Positions 25,337 to 34,333 of a stretch of DNA of 64,000 nucleotides are shown one piece after another. How positions within the stretch are numbered: the stretch's first letter is position 1; every line of letters starts with the position of its first letter. Source of the stretch: Leisingera aquaemixtae (lineage in GTDB: Bacteria > Pseudomonadota > Alphaproteobacteria > Rhodobacterales > Rhodobacteraceae); NCBI RefSeq assembly GCF_019801145.1, contig NZ_JAHVJQ010000008.1, forward strand, positions 124,001-188,000, written 5' to 3'. The notes under the pieces are model-generated. The model saw only the letters and a list, made by a program, of their open reading frames with translations, did no database searches and was not told the DNA's origin. A program made the translations under genes and the position numbers.

Positions 25337-26146
25337 TCAGATGCTGACCTCGACCCCCGGCAGATTCACCTCTTTCATCATGTCGCGCAGTTCCTGCCGC
25401 GCGGCGATGTTGGAGATGTTCAGCTGCTTGACGCCAATGTCCTTGAGATCCAGCAGCGTCAGCCCGCGCGGGAACAGCTCGCGGAAGATCACCCGTTCCG
25501 AAAAGCCGGGGGCGACGCGGAAGCCGATCCGTTTGGACAGCATCTTGATGGCGCGTTCCATCTTTTCCTTGTTGACCATGCGCTGAGTGCCGACCCGGTT
25601 GCGGATCACGATCCAGTCGATCGGCTTCAATCCCGCCTGCGCCCGCAGCTGGCGGGCATTCCAGACCATCTCGGAGTAGACCGACGGCCCGGTGATGGTC
25701 TCACCCTTCTGGTCCACATGTGCCAGCAGATCGAAGTCAACAAAGCTGTCATTCAGCGGCGTGATCAGCGTGTCCGCCAGCGAATGCGCCACCTGGCTGA
25801 GGCGCGTGTGCGAGCCGGGGCAGTCGATCAGGATGAAATCATGGCCCGGCTCCAGCGCCGAAACCGCCGCAGACAGGCGGTGGTCATAGATGTTTTCGCC
25901 CGGCTGCAGGCTGGCCGGATCGATCTCCGGCAGCTCGTGGATTTCCACCATCGGTAATTCGAGGCCGGATTTGGCGCAGAATTCCTTGCGGTTCTCAAGG
26001 TAACGCCCCATCGAGCGCTGCCGCAGGTCCAGATCCAGCGCCGCTACCTTATGGCCCAGCCGGGCCAGGGTGGTTGCGACGTGCATGGAAACAGTCGATT
26101 TGCCCGCGCCGCCCTTCTCGTTGCCGACGACAATGATATGCGCCAT
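25337..26146 (-). CDS. mipZ: MipZ-like ParA-family division-plane ATPase
   Basis: A 269-residue ATPase. The deviant Walker A motif is KGGAGKST (VVGNEKGGAGKSTVSMHVA) near residue 14, followed by DLDLRQRSMGRYLENR, a MipZ-specific stretch, and LIDCPGSHTRLS as Walker B. In Caulobacter MipZ binds the ParB centromere complex at the poles and blocks FtsZ assembly there, placing the division site at mid-cell. It is convergent with the preceding cyclase gene (18-bp gap). Confidence 0.9.
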   Translation of the reverse strand: MAHIIVVGNEKGGAGKSTVSMHVATTLARLGHKVAALDLDLRQRSMGRYLENRKEFCAKSGLELPMVEIHELPEIDPASLQPGENIYDHRLSAAVSALEPGHDFILIDCPGSHTRLSQVAHSLADTLITPLNDSFVDFDLLAHVDQKGETITGPSVYSEMVWNARQLRAQAGLKPIDWIVIRNRVGTQRMVNKEKMERAIKMLSKRIGFRVAPGFSERVIFRELFPRGLTLLDLKDIGVKQLNISNIAARQELRDMMKEVNLPGVEVSI

Positions 26147-26256
26147 GTACAGGTCCCTTCGCTCGTGCTTTCTTGCACGTCTTTCGCTTTGGGCCCTGTA
26201 TAGGCTCTGGATTCCGCCAAGAAAAGCGGCGTGCGCAGGCTGGTAAACTTAGTGTA

Positions 26257-28323
26257 TCACCTGTGTTTTGCAGGACCCGCCGGCTTGCGCTTGGGGCGGG
26301 CGTCGCCGCCCTTGCCGCCCTTTGCGGTCAGCGCCGCTGCTGCGCGCGCCTTGTTCTTCTTGCTGTTGGGCTTGCCGACCGGCGGTTTGGGGCCTTTCGC
26401 CTTGAACGGCTTGGCCGCGGGCGCGCCGGGCCGGGTCATGCGTTTGGACGGATCCGATGCGCCTTTGGGCTTGGCGGTCACAGCCGGTTTGGGCTTGCTG
26501 GGGCGGGTGTCGCTGCGCGGCTCGCGGCGCTCTTCCCGGGCGGGTTTGTCCTTCCACTCCTTGCGCGGAGGACGGCTGTCCTCGGTGCGCTCGGATTTGG
26601 CGCGATAAGGCTTGGGGCTTTCTTCTTTGGCGCGGTAGGGCTTCGGGCCGTCGTCCTTGCCGCGGTGCGGCCTGGGCTTGCGGTCGCCTTTGAAGCCGCC
26701 TTTCGGCCCACCGGGTCCGCGGCGCGGCGCAGGGGCCAGTTCCGGCGCTTCAGCCAGCTGCGTCAGCACCGCACCCGGCTCCAGCTCTGTCTTGCCGTCC
26801 AGCGCTTTTAGGAAGCCCTCAACGGCGCCTTCGCTGATTTCGGCAAAGGTTTCGTTGTCCTGCACCCGGATCGCGCCGATGGCGTCGCGGTCGATATTGC
26901 CGGCCTTGCACAGCATCGGCAGCACCTTGCGCGGATCGGCACCGGCCTCGCGGCCGCCGGACAGGGAGAACCAGACGGAGGGCCCGAAGGCTTTGCGTTC
27001 CTTACGTTCCTTGCGCGGCTCCGGGGTGTCCGCCGGGCGCAGGTCTTCTGGTGCCGAGTGGCGGCTGCGGAACAGCCGCAGATAGGTTGCGGCAATCTGT
27101 TCGGGCGTAAACGCGTCCAGCAGGGTCTGAACGCCTGCCTGTTCGTTTTCGGCAACCGGCTCATGCCAGACGGGATCGGCCAGCATGCGCTCTTCGTCAC
27201 GCGCCAGCACGTCATCGGCAGACGGGGCTTCGCAATGCTCGGCGGTCAGCTTGGCCCATTTCAGCAGACGCAACGCCTTGGAACGTGCCTTTGGCGGCGC
27301 GATCAGCGCGCTGACGCCCTTGCGGCCCGCGCGGCCGGTGCGGCCGGAACGGTGCAGCAGGGTTTCATGGTTCGAGGGCAGCTCCGCATGGACCACCAGT
27401 TCCAGCCCTGGCAGGTCAATGCCGCGGGCCGCCACATCGGTGGCCACGCAGACCCGTGCGCGCCCGTCGCGCATCGCCTGCAGCGCGTGGCTGCGTTCGG
27501 TTTGGCTCAGCTCACCGGACAGTGTCACCACCGGCAGGCCGCGGTTGGTCAGGCGCGCAGCCAGACGGTTCACGGCAGCGCGGGTGTTGGCAAAGACGAT
27601 GGAGCTCGGCGCCTCATAGTAGCGCAGCACGTTGATGATGGCGTTTTCCGCGTCTGCTTGCGCCACGCTCATCAGGCGGTACTCGATATCCGCGTGCTGC
27701 TTGGTCTCGCCCGCGGTCTTGATCCGCATCGCATCGCGCTGGAAGGTCTCGGCCAGGCTGGCGATTGCCGGCGGCACGGTGGCAGAGAACAGCAGGGTGC
27801 GGCGGTCTTCGGGCGCTTCACCCAGAATGAATTCCAGATCTTCGCGGAAGCCGAGGTCCAGCATCTCGTCGGCCTCGTCCAGCACCACGCCGCGCACCTG
27901 GCTGAGGTCAATGGAGCCGCGCGCGATGTGGTCGCGCAGACGGCCCGGAGTGGCCGCCACGATATGGGCGCCGCGTTCCAGGGTCCGGCGCTCATCACGC
28001 ATGTCCATGCCGCCGACGCAGGAGGCAATCCGTGCACCCGCGCCGCGGTAGAGCCAGCCCAGTTCGTGTTTCACCTGCAGCGCCAGTTCGCGGGTCGGGG
28101 CGATCACCAGCGCCAGCGGCGCCGCGGCCTCGCCGAACGCTTCCTCTTCACCCAGCAGATCCTGGGCCAAAGCCAGGCCAAAACCGACGGTCTTGCCCGA
28201 TCCGGTCTGTGCAGACACCAGCAGGTCGCGCCCTTCCACGTCGGGCTGGGTCACAGCCTCCTGCACTTGGGTCAGGGTTTCATATCCGCGCTCTTGCAGT
28301 GCGTTGGCCAGGGCTTGTTTCAC
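26257..28323 (-). CDS. DEAD-box RNA helicase, DbpA/CsdA-like
   Basis: A ~688-residue helicase. Motifs in order: Q-motif YETLTQVQEAVT, I SAQTGSGKT, Ia PTRELALQV, II VLDEADEML, III SATVP, V TDVAARGIDLP, VI HRSGRTGRAG. A DbpA-type RNA-binding domain follows (PSVWFSLSGGREAGADPRKV), then a ~150-residue basic low-complexity tail rich in K, P and R. GTG 28323 is preferred, because an in-frame ATG at 28422 would put codons through the rpmE terminator. It likely remodels rRNA or structured mRNA. Confidence 0.85.
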   Translation of the reverse strand: MKQALANALQERGYETLTQVQEAVTQPDVEGRDLLVSAQTGSGKTVGFGLALAQDLLGEEEAFGEAAAPLALVIAPTRELALQVKHELGWLYRGAGARIASCVGGMDMRDERRTLERGAHIVAATPGRLRDHIARGSIDLSQVRGVVLDEADEMLDLGFREDLEFILGEAPEDRRTLLFSATVPPAIASLAETFQRDAMRIKTAGETKQHADIEYRLMSVAQADAENAIINVLRYYEAPSSIVFANTRAAVNRLAARLTNRGLPVVTLSGELSQTERSHALQAMRDGRARVCVATDVAARGIDLPGLELVVHAELPSNHETLLHRSGRTGRAGRKGVSALIAPPKARSKALRLLKWAKLTAEHCEAPSADDVLARDEERMLADPVWHEPVAENEQAGVQTLLDAFTPEQIAATYLRLFRSRHSAPEDLRPADTPEPRKERKERKAFGPSVWFSLSGGREAGADPRKVLPMLCKAGNIDRDAIGAIRVQDNETFAEISEGAVEGFLKALDGKTELEPGAVLTQLAEAPELAPAPRRGPGGPKGGFKGDRKPRPHRGKDDGPKPYRAKEESPKPYRAKSERTEDSRPPRKEWKDKPAREERREPRSDTRPSKPKPAVTAKPKGASDPSKRMTRPGAPAAKPFKAKGPKPPVGKPNSKKNKARAAAALTAKGGKGGDARPKRKPAGPAKHR

Positions 28324-28383
28324 GAGGGGGCTGTCTTTCCCGCGGGGCGCGCATCCGGCCCCAGCGTCAGAAGAAAAAGAAAG

Positions 28384-28408
28384 AAGGCTGCCCGTCCGGG
28401 GCAGCCTT
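28384..28408 (-). terminator. rpmE: rho-independent terminator of rpmE
   Basis: On the minus strand AAGGCTGCCC (28408-28399), loop and GGGCAGCCTT (28393-28384) form a perfect 10-bp stem, followed by a T-rich run (CTTTCTTTTTC). It lies 30 bp past the rpmE stop. Confidence 0.9.
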
Positions 28409-28437
28409 CGGGAGTTCTGCAAAATACGGCAGGCGGC

Positions 28438-28659
28438 TTAGAAGCCCAGGCCTTCGTATTTTTTCTTGAACTTGGACACGCGGCCGCCGGCGTCCAGCAG
28501 GCGCGAGGTGCCGCCGGTCCAGGCCGGGTGCACGGTCGGGTCGATGTCCAGGGCCAGCTGATCACCCTCGGAGCCCCAGGTGGAGCGCATCTTGAGGATG
28601 GTGCCGTCGGTCATTTTGACGTCGATGAAGTGGTAATCGGGATGGGTGTCTTTTTTCAT
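28438..28659 (-). CDS. rpmE: 50S ribosomal protein L31
   Basis: A 73-residue protein starting [20 protein letters not shown], the normal L31 opening. There is no CxxC zinc motif, so it is the zinc-independent form. It has the expected [12 protein letters not shown] ending segment. It lies 11 bp downstream of rplS and ends at a clear terminator. Confidence 0.95.
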   Translation of the reverse strand: MKKDTHPDYHFIDVKMTDGTILKMRSTWGSEGDQLALDIDPTVHPAWTGGTSRLLDAGGRVSKFKKKYEGLGF

Positions 28660-28670
28660 GATACCGCTCC

Positions 28671-29045
28671 TCAGGCTTTCTTGGGCTTGTAGTTCGCATC
28701 TTCTGCGATACGGGCCGACTTACCGCGGCGGGCGCGCAGGTAGTACAGCTTGGCGCGGCGGACACGGCCGCGGCGCACCACTTCGATCGAGTCGATGTTG
28801 GTCGAGAACAGCGGGAACACACGCTCCACGCCTTCGCCGAACGAAATCTTGCGGACGGTGAACGAACCGGCAATGCCCGAGCCGTTCTTGCGGCTGATGC
28901 AAACGCCTTCGTACATCTGCACGCGCGAACGCGAGCCTTCGGTCACCTTGTAGCCGACACGGATGGTGTCACCGGCTTTGAAGTCGGGGATCTCTTTCCC
29001 CAGGGCGGCGATCTGTTCCGCCTCCAGCTGTGCGATCAGGTCCAT
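28671..29045 (-). CDS. rplS: 50S ribosomal protein L19
   Basis: A 124-residue protein starting at [20 protein letters not shown] (ATG 29045); the longer upstream frame is not used. [19 protein letters not shown] and [23 protein letters not shown] are L19 hallmarks, and [16 protein letters not shown] ends the core. It sits at the 30S-50S interface. It is cotranscribed with rpmE. Confidence 0.96.
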   Translation of the reverse strand: MDLIAQLEAEQIAALGKEIPDFKAGDTIRVGYKVTEGSRSRVQMYEGVCISRKNGSGIAGSFTVRKISFGEGVERVFPLFSTNIDSIEVVRRGRVRRAKLYYLRARRGKSARIAEDANYKPKKA

Positions 29046-29361
29046 CGCAACTCTCCTAATTTGCCTGCGGTTCACTCCGCAGAGGTTTGTGCCGTCATGA
29101 GAGCTCCTGGTCTTCACCGGGTCCCGCCAAAGGCAGCCCGCCAGAGATCACGCCGTCTGTTCCTTGCTGCTGGCAGGCAGATCCCGGGGAAAACCGAAGA
29201 AGATTTTCAGGTGGAGTGATCCAACAGCCAGCGGCCCGGAGCCGCAAATGCGAATCCAGACCGGCGGACGTATAGGCCGGAATGCCTCGCCGATCAAGCA
29301 AAAGAAGCGGCAGAAAAGCCCAGGGGCAGGGGCCTCGCGTGCGGATGCCGGGAACTTGCAG
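29046..29361. other. 316-bp region without a recognised gene
   Basis: This spans the rplS leader (minus strand) and the stretch before the mscS remnant. The plus-strand frame that reaches back to 29164 is rich in Arg, Gly, Pro and Ser and has no similarity I recognise. A mechanosensitive channel's missing N-terminus would be expected here but is not seen. Confidence 0.5.
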
Positions 29362-30191
29362 GGCCGCCGCGCGTTTTGCAAGAGCGGAGTTCCGGAGTAT
29401 GGCAGATGGATCAAGTGGGCAGTGCTGATTGCCGGTGTCATGCTGGCAATAACCGTTGTTGCCCAATCCATCACGCCTGCGGATCTGTTCGCGGGTCTGG
29501 GATCGGTTCCATTGCCATCGGTTTTGCGTTCAAGGACATACTGCAAAACTTGCTGGCGGGCATCCTGATCCTGCTGCGGCAGCCATTTTCGGTCGGCGAC
29601 CAGGTCGTTTCGGGCGGCCATGAGGGGACCGTTGAACGGATCGAAACGCGGGCGACCCTGATCAAGACCTGCGATGGCCGCCATGTGGTCATTACCAATT
29701 CGGACATCTACACCGACGCGGTTACGGTCAATACGGCGTTTGAACAGCGCCGCTCCCAATATGACGTGCAGATCGGCTGCAGTGACAGCTGGGATGATGC
29801 GAAAGAAATCATGCTGAAGGCAGCGAAATCTTGCGAGGGGGTGCTGGATGATCCGGAACCGGAGGCGCTGCCGTGGTCCATTGCGGACAGCGGCAACAAT
29901 TTCCGGCTGCGCTGGTGGACAAAATCAGACCGGGCAAGCGTTGTGCACACATTCTCTCGGGTGGTCGAGACCGTTTACAAGGAGCTGGACAGAAACGGAA
30001 TCGACATGCCCTATCCGACCCAGGTGGTGCTGTTTCACGATCAGACCGAGGAAACCGATGGCGACCGCAGTCGGCACCGCGAAGGATGGCCTGCGCGGCC
30101 GGACGGATCCAACCCGAAGCCGCGCCGGATTACGGATGCGCTGGCAGAGCGGCAACCGGACGGTGAGAACCTTGGTGGGAAGAAGGCCTGA
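29362..30191 (+). pseudogene. mscS: small-conductance mechanosensitive channel (MscS), truncated and frameshifted
   Basis: Coding similarity starts near 29398 in one frame (YGRWIKWAVLIAGVMLAITV, then ITPADLFAGLG) and continues in another (GSIAIGFAFKDILQNLLAGI, then LLRQPFSVGDQVV), the pore helix TM3 and beta domain of MscS. The switch falls at ~29501, where GGT CTG GG is followed by ATC GGT; one missing base restores LGIGSIAIGF. The N-terminal membrane helices are absent. A sequencing error could explain the shift, but not the missing N-terminus. The C-terminal tail (TQVVLFHDQTEE) is intact. Confidence 0.75.
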
Positions 30192-30244
30192 TCACGCCCC
30201 TTTGCAAGCAGCCTGCAGGGCCTTCGCTTCCCTGACCTGAACGC

Positions 30245-30598
30245 TTAGCCGGTCTGGTCGTCCAGCGCCGCTTCCGGAGCGTTCTTCTTGACCGACTCGA
30301 TGCCGCCATCGCGGCCGGAAGCGCTGGCATAGCTTTGCGAGGTGCCAATCACCTGGCCGTTGGCGGCCTTGAGGTTGAACATATGTTTGCCGGAAGAGGT
30401 CTCTTTGCGCTCATAGCGCGCATCGTCGCCAGCATGCTTGCGCACGGACTCGATGCCGTTCTCGGCGCTGGACTTCTGCTTGTAGCCTTCGCTTGCCAGA
30501 ATGTTCTCGCCGTTGCCTGCCTTCAGGCGGAAGCGGAATTCGCCTGCATTGTCGGTGTAGAGTTCAAATTTCCCAGCCACCCTGCTGTCTCCTGTCAT
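30245..30598 (-). CDS. YegP/DUF1508 repeat protein
   Basis: A 117-residue protein with two tandem DUF1508 units: FELYTDNAGEFRFRLKAGNG (plus ILASEGYKQKSSAENGIESV) and YERKETSSGKHMFNLKAANG (plus VIGTSQSYASASGRDGGIESV). Proteins of this fold are small, soluble and of unknown function; some are reported under osmotic or stress control. It lies between trmD and the mscS remnant and 89 bp downstream of the trmD stop on the same strand. Confidence 0.85.
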   Translation of the reverse strand: MTGDSRVAGKFELYTDNAGEFRFRLKAGNGENILASEGYKQKSSAENGIESVRKHAGDDARYERKETSSGKHMFNLKAANGQVIGTSQSYASASGRDGGIESVKKNAPEAALDDQTG

Positions 30599-30687
30599 TT
30601 AACTTATGCAGGAGGAGTAAAACACGGGTTCGGCATTGCGGCAACGGCTTCCGGCCGGGGAAAAGCCAGCCAGCCGCGTCACTTGAG

Positions 30688-31494
30688 TCAGTCTTTGCTG
30701 CTATCCTTGGAGCGGCAGTAGGCTTCCCACAGGTCCGGGCGGCGGACCTTGGTGATCTCTTCGCTCATCTCGTGCCGCCACTCGGCGATCTTGCCGTGAT
30801 GGCCGGACATCAGCACTTCCGGGATTTCCCGGCCCTTCCACTCGGCAGGGCGGGTGTATTGCGGGTGCTCCAAGAGGCCCGAGGAAAAGCTCTCCTCCTC
30901 GGTCGAGGCCTGGTTGCCCAGCACCCCGGGGATCAGCCGGACGGTGGCATCGATAAGCGCCTGCGCTGCCAGCTCGCCGCCGGTCATCACGAAATCCCCC
31001 AGCGAGACTTCCTGGATGCCGTAATGCTCGAGCACCCGCTCATCGACACCTTCGAACCGCCCGCACAAGAGGGTGATTCCATCGCACCGGGCAAAGGTTT
31101 GCATCATCTGCTGGTTCATCGGCCGCCCGCGCGGGGTCAGGTAGACCAGCGGCCAGTTGCCGCGGGTGCCCGCCATCGTGTGTTCGATCGCCTCGCCCAG
31201 CACATCAGCGCGCAGTACCATGCCCGCACCGCCGCCGGCGGGCGTGTCATCCACGTTGCGGTGCTTGCCAGCGCCAAACGCGCGCAGATCGGTGGTCTCC
31301 AGCTGCCAAAGCCCCTCCTGCAACGCCTTGCCTGTCAGGCTTTCACCCAGCACGCCGGGAAACGCATCCGGGAACAGCGTGATGATCTTGGCCTTCCACA
31401 CGCCGGCCAGATCCGGCGTCGGGGTCATCAGCTCACGCGGCTTCAGGGTCGGGCGGATGGCCTTGCGGCCATGGGATTTGCTTGGTGCTGTCAT
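30688..31494 (-). CDS. trmD: tRNA (guanine37-N1)-methyltransferase
   Basis: A 268-residue enzyme from ATG 31494 (MTAPSKSHGRKAIRPTLKPR); a shorter start at MTPTP is possible. KIITLFPDAFPGVLGESLTGKALQ opens the SPOUT domain, GGGAGMVLRADVL is the AdoMet trefoil knot entry, and YLTPRGRPMNQQMMQTFA, CGRFEGVDERVLEHY and LGDFVMTGGELAA are the core. It makes m1G37, which prevents +1 frameshifting. It is followed by YegP instead of the usual rplS. Confidence 0.95.
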   Translation of the reverse strand: MTAPSKSHGRKAIRPTLKPRELMTPTPDLAGVWKAKIITLFPDAFPGVLGESLTGKALQEGLWQLETTDLRAFGAGKHRNVDDTPAGGGAGMVLRADVLGEAIEHTMAGTRGNWPLVYLTPRGRPMNQQMMQTFARCDGITLLCGRFEGVDERVLEHYGIQEVSLGDFVMTGGELAAQALIDATVRLIPGVLGNQASTEEESFSSGLLEHPQYTRPAEWKGREIPEVLMSGHHGKIAEWRHEMSEEITKVRRPDLWEAYCRSKDSSKD

Positions 31495-31550
31495 AATGAT
31501 GCTGTTTAGTTCAGTCAGAATTTCACGCAATACAAAGCTTGGGTGTTTGG

Positions 31551-32594
31551 ATGAATTCAGAAAGGCCGCCTGCAGCAGCCAGCGGCGATGCGTATGCTGC
31601 AATGAACTTGGTGCAGGCCCGCACTCAGGCTCTGTGGCCGCGTATTGCTTCTGAAACCGGTTTGCCCGAAACTCGGGCCGTATTTCGCAGGATGCAGGTC
31701 AACCGCCGGCTGGAGCATCGACGCTGTGTGTTGGAAGTCGGAATTGAAGACGGGCGAAAGTTTGTCCTGCGGGCTGATTTCGAGGATACAAATCCACTTC
31801 GGCTGAACAGATTCGTCGACCGCCAACAAAGGGCGGCAGCCAGCCTGAAGCCGGTGCCGGGCGTGTCTTCTCCGGCGGTATTGTGGCGGGACCCTGACCG
31901 GCCTTTTGTCCTGATGGAATTTGTACCGGGCGATACGGCTTTCCGTGAGCTGGCATTGACGGACTGCGGGTTGGGCGCCAGGAGCCAGGTTCTTCAGCGG
32001 ATTGGGAATGCTGTGGCTGAATTTCATAAGGTGTCCGGCGTAGGTGACAGGCAATTTTGGCCGAAACCGTTTTTGACTAAGGTTTCAAACCGGGCGCAAG
32101 CCGTGCGTGAGGGGCGATTGCCGATACCCAAGCCCAACAGGTTCTTGGGGCTTTGCGCCCACTTGCACAGGACGGGACGGCGGGCGCGCGGGCACGCTTT
32201 CCGCGGCGCTCTGGAGCACGGGGATTTGCATCTGCGCAATATCCTGATGTCGGATGCAGGGATCTGCTTTATCGACTTTTCAAACCATGATGGCGTTTTT
32301 CCGCAGCGCGACATAGCCGACATATGGCTGTCAAATTGCCCTGATCATTTGGCTTCGGACGGGCGCACGCCTGGATTCGGACTGGTTGCTCAAGCGGATT
32401 GGGAGGCTTTTGAAGAGGGCTACGGTGAAGAGCTGGTGAATGACCCCATTTTTCAGTTCTTCTTCGCTTGGCGCCTGTTCAGGCTTTGGAGCAGCCTGGG
32501 GCGCAAGCCGCCAGAACAGCACTTAAAGACCGCACGGGTGGCCGCGTCGGCTGTCAGGGTTCTGGATGCGCTGCTGGCAGATGAGGCTGGCTGA
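31551..32594 (+). CDS. aminoglycoside-phosphotransferase-like kinase
   Basis: A 347-residue protein of the APH/choline-kinase fold on the opposite strand to its neighbours. The catalytic loop is ALEHGDLHLRNIL (His at ~residue 223) and the metal motif is ICFIDFSNHDGV. The N-lobe has KFVLRADFEDT and VLMEFVPGD. ATG 31551 follows the frame better than an earlier ATG at 31539. It lies between trmD and rimM, which normally adjoin, and its codon use is visibly less GC-rich than its neighbours', a sign of insertion. The substrate is unknown; a sugar or lipid A-type kinase is possible. Confidence 0.75.
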   Translation: MNSERPPAAASGDAYAAMNLVQARTQALWPRIASETGLPETRAVFRRMQVNRRLEHRRCVLEVGIEDGRKFVLRADFEDTNPLRLNRFVDRQQRAAASLKPVPGVSSPAVLWRDPDRPFVLMEFVPGDTAFRELALTDCGLGARSQVLQRIGNAVAEFHKVSGVGDRQFWPKPFLTKVSNRAQAVREGRLPIPKPNRFLGLCAHLHRTGRRARGHAFRGALEHGDLHLRNILMSDAGICFIDFSNHDGVFPQRDIADIWLSNCPDHLASDGRTPGFGLVAQADWEAFEEGYGEELVNDPIFQFFFAWRLFRLWSSLGRKPPEQHLKTARVAASAVRVLDALLADEAG

Positions 32595-32603
32595 CCTGCC
32601 GCC

Positions 32604-33107
32604 TCAGAACAGCCCTTCGGGCGGGTCGGCGACGATGCGGCCCTGGGTCAGGTCGACGGTCGGCACCGCCTCCAGGGTGAAGGGCAGCAGCACCGTGGCC
32701 TTCAGGCCTGGGCCGTGGATTTCCAAGAGATCCGAGGCGCCGTGGTTCTGCACCGATTTCACCGTGCCCAGCAGGGTGCCGCCAGTGTCATAGACTTCCA
32801 GCCCGATCAGATCGGCATGGTAGAACTCGTCATCCGGCAGCTGCGGCAGCTGATCGCGGCGGGCAAACAGGCGCAGGCCCTTGATGGCGTCGGCTTCTTC
32901 CTTGGTCTCAATACCGCCGAGCAACGCGGCAAAGCCGTTCTTGATCGGGCGGGTGATGGTCAGGGAGTAGGTCTTGGACCCGTCCTCATTGCTGAGCGGC
33001 GAGTAATCCTCAATCTCTTCCGGGACCGCACAGAAACTCTTGAGCCGCACCTCGCCGCGCACCCCGAAGGATCCGGAAATGGCGCCTACGCAGATCAGAT
33101 CGCTCAT
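32604..33107 (-). CDS. rimM: ribosome maturation factor RimM
   Basis: A 167-residue protein from ATG 33107: [22 protein letters not shown] opens the RimM domain, and the C-terminal PRC-barrel contains [32 protein letters not shown] and [12 protein letters not shown]. It assists 30S head assembly. It follows a 46-residue gene with a 4-bp gap. Confidence 0.95.
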   Translation of the reverse strand: MSDLICVGAISGSFGVRGEVRLKSFCAVPEEIEDYSPLSNEDGSKTYSLTITRPIKNGFAALLGGIETKEEADAIKGLRLFARRDQLPQLPDDEFYHADLIGLEVYDTGGTLLGTVKSVQNHGASDLLEIHGPGLKATVLLPFTLEAVPTVDLTQGRIVADPPEGLF

Positions 33108-33111
33108 CGTG

Positions 33112-33252
33112 TCAGTCCTTTGCACAGAACCCCGCGCGCAGCCATTGGCCGCCGGATTGTTCGCAGAGTTCCACTTGGTGTTTCCGTTCAAAGAAGATGC
33201 CCGCGGTAAAGGCCACTGCAACAAAAAACACAAGCCTTATCAACCGTCCCAT
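33112..33252 (-). CDS. 46-residue single-pass membrane peptide between bluB and rimM
   Basis: A short frame from ATG 33252 to TGA 33112: [20 protein letters not shown], then [27 protein letters not shown] basic start, one hydrophobic segment (residues 4-21) and two cysteines in the external or periplasmic tail describe it. The spacing (8 bp to bluB, 4 bp to rimM) fits a real operon gene. No function is known to me; the cysteines might form a disulfide. Confidence 0.6.
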   Translation of the reverse strand: MGRLIRLVFFVAVAFTAGIFFERKHQVELCEQSGGQWLRAGFCAKD

Positions 33253-33260
33253 GACGGGCC

Positions 33261-33899
33261 TCAGCGGGTTTCAAGCGGCAGGTCCGCCATCCGGCTTTCC
33301 CAGCCGGTTTCTTCCAGTTCGGGCGTGTCCGACAGCCGTTCCGGGTAGCCGACGCAGAAATAGCCAATCAGCTGCCAGCCTGCGGGCGCATTGAGGTCGC
33401 GGTTCAGCTGATCCGGATCCAGCACCGAAACCCAGCCCAGCCCCAGGCCTTCAGCGCGCAGCGCCAGCCAGAACAGGGTGATGGCGGTGACCACCGAATA
33501 GCGGCGCATCTCCGGCATGGTGGCGGCACCCAAGCCGTGGCCTTGGGCGGTCTCATCGTCGCAATAGAAGGCGAGTTGCACGGGGGCTTCGCGCATGCCG
33601 GACAGCTTCAGTTCCGCATAGCGTTCGGCCTTTTCACCGGAGTATCCGGTCAGCGCCTGGGCATTGGCGGCTTCGAAATTCTTCAGCGCAGCGGCGCGGG
33701 CGGTGTCGCTTTCCACCCGCAGGATGCGCCAGGGTTCGCTCAGGCCCACGGAAGGCGCGAGCGGAATGGCAGAGAGGCAGCGCATCAGCACTGCCTCCTC
33801 CACCGGATCGCTGCGGAACCGGCGCACGTCGCGCCGGAGCCGCATCAGCAGATCAAGCTGGCTGCGGAACTCTTCGGGAAAAGCGCCCCGCAGCTCCAC
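33261..33899 (-). CDS. bluB: 5,6-dimethylbenzimidazole synthase BluB
   Basis: A 212-residue nitroreductase-fold protein. The BluB pattern is clear: RRDVRRFRSDPVEEAVLMRCL, IPLAPSVGLSEPWRILRVES, MREAPVQLAFYCDDET and GLGWVSVLDPDQLNRDL, with YFCVGYPERLSDTPELEETG near the end. It cleaves FMN to make 5,6-dimethylbenzimidazole, the lower ligand of cobalamin. It sits between rpsP (4-bp gap) and the small membrane peptide, so it is expressed with ribosomal genes. Confidence 0.9.
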   Translation of the reverse strand: MELRGAFPEEFRSQLDLLMRLRRDVRRFRSDPVEEAVLMRCLSAIPLAPSVGLSEPWRILRVESDTARAAALKNFEAANAQALTGYSGEKAERYAELKLSGMREAPVQLAFYCDDETAQGHGLGAATMPEMRRYSVVTAITLFWLALRAEGLGLGWVSVLDPDQLNRDLNAPAGWQLIGYFCVGYPERLSDTPELEETGWESRMADLPLETR

Positions 33900-33903
33900 G
33901 GAA

Positions 33904-34272
33904 TTATTCCGCGTCTGCAGCTGCTTCGGCAGCTTCAGCAGCCTTTGCAGCTTTCTCTTCGGCGCGCTCCTGGGCTTTCTTGCCCGGGGTGCCTTTTTTC
34001 GGGTTGCTGCGCTCGGCCTTGGCGCGGACGCCTGCGGCTTCCAGCATGCGGGCGATACGGTCGGTCGGCTGCGCGCCCTGGTCCAGCCAGTGCTGCACGC
34101 GCTCCAGGTCCATTTTCACGCGGTCTTCCGAATCTTTCGGCAGCAGCGGGTTGTAGGTGCCCAGCTTCTCGATGAAGCGGCCGTCGCGCGGCATGCGGCT
34201 GTCGGCAGCCACGATGCGGTAGAAGGGACGCTTTTTAGAGCCGCCGCGGGCCAGACGGATTTTCATTGCCAT
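33904..34272 (-). CDS. rpsP: 30S ribosomal protein S16
   Basis: A 122-residue protein. ATG 34272 ([20 protein letters not shown]) is favoured because AAGGAG lies 8 nt upstream; the frame further upstream is not used. [28 protein letters not shown] is the S16 core. The C-terminal extension is alanine-, lysine- and glutamate-rich ([17 protein letters not shown]), as in other Rhodobacteraceae. It binds 16S rRNA early in 30S assembly. Confidence 0.96.
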   Translation of the reverse strand: MAMKIRLARGGSKKRPFYRIVAADSRMPRDGRFIEKLGTYNPLLPKDSEDRVKMDLERVQHWLDQGAQPTDRIARMLEAAGVRAKAERSNPKKGTPGKKAQERAEEKAAKAAEAAEAAADAE

Positions 34273-34298
34273 GGGTACATCTCCTTTGATGGCGTTGT

Positions 34299-34314
34299 CC
34301 GGGGTATGCCCCGG
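34299..34314. promoter_or_regulatory. hairpin between chorismate mutase and rpsP
   Basis: CCGGGGTATGCCCCGG forms a perfect 6-bp stem with a 4-nt loop, 26 nt before the rpsP start on the minus strand. The T-rich run lies on its plus-strand side, so for the minus-strand transcript it is not a clean terminator. It may be a processing or attenuation site for rpsP. Confidence 0.4.
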
Positions 34315-34333
34315 TTGTTCCTGTTGTTTTTTG

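Noticed and set aside
29480-29520. Programmed frameshift in mscS
   Set aside because: No slippery heptamer or downstream structure is evident and the N-terminal helices are missing, so decay or a sequence error is simpler.
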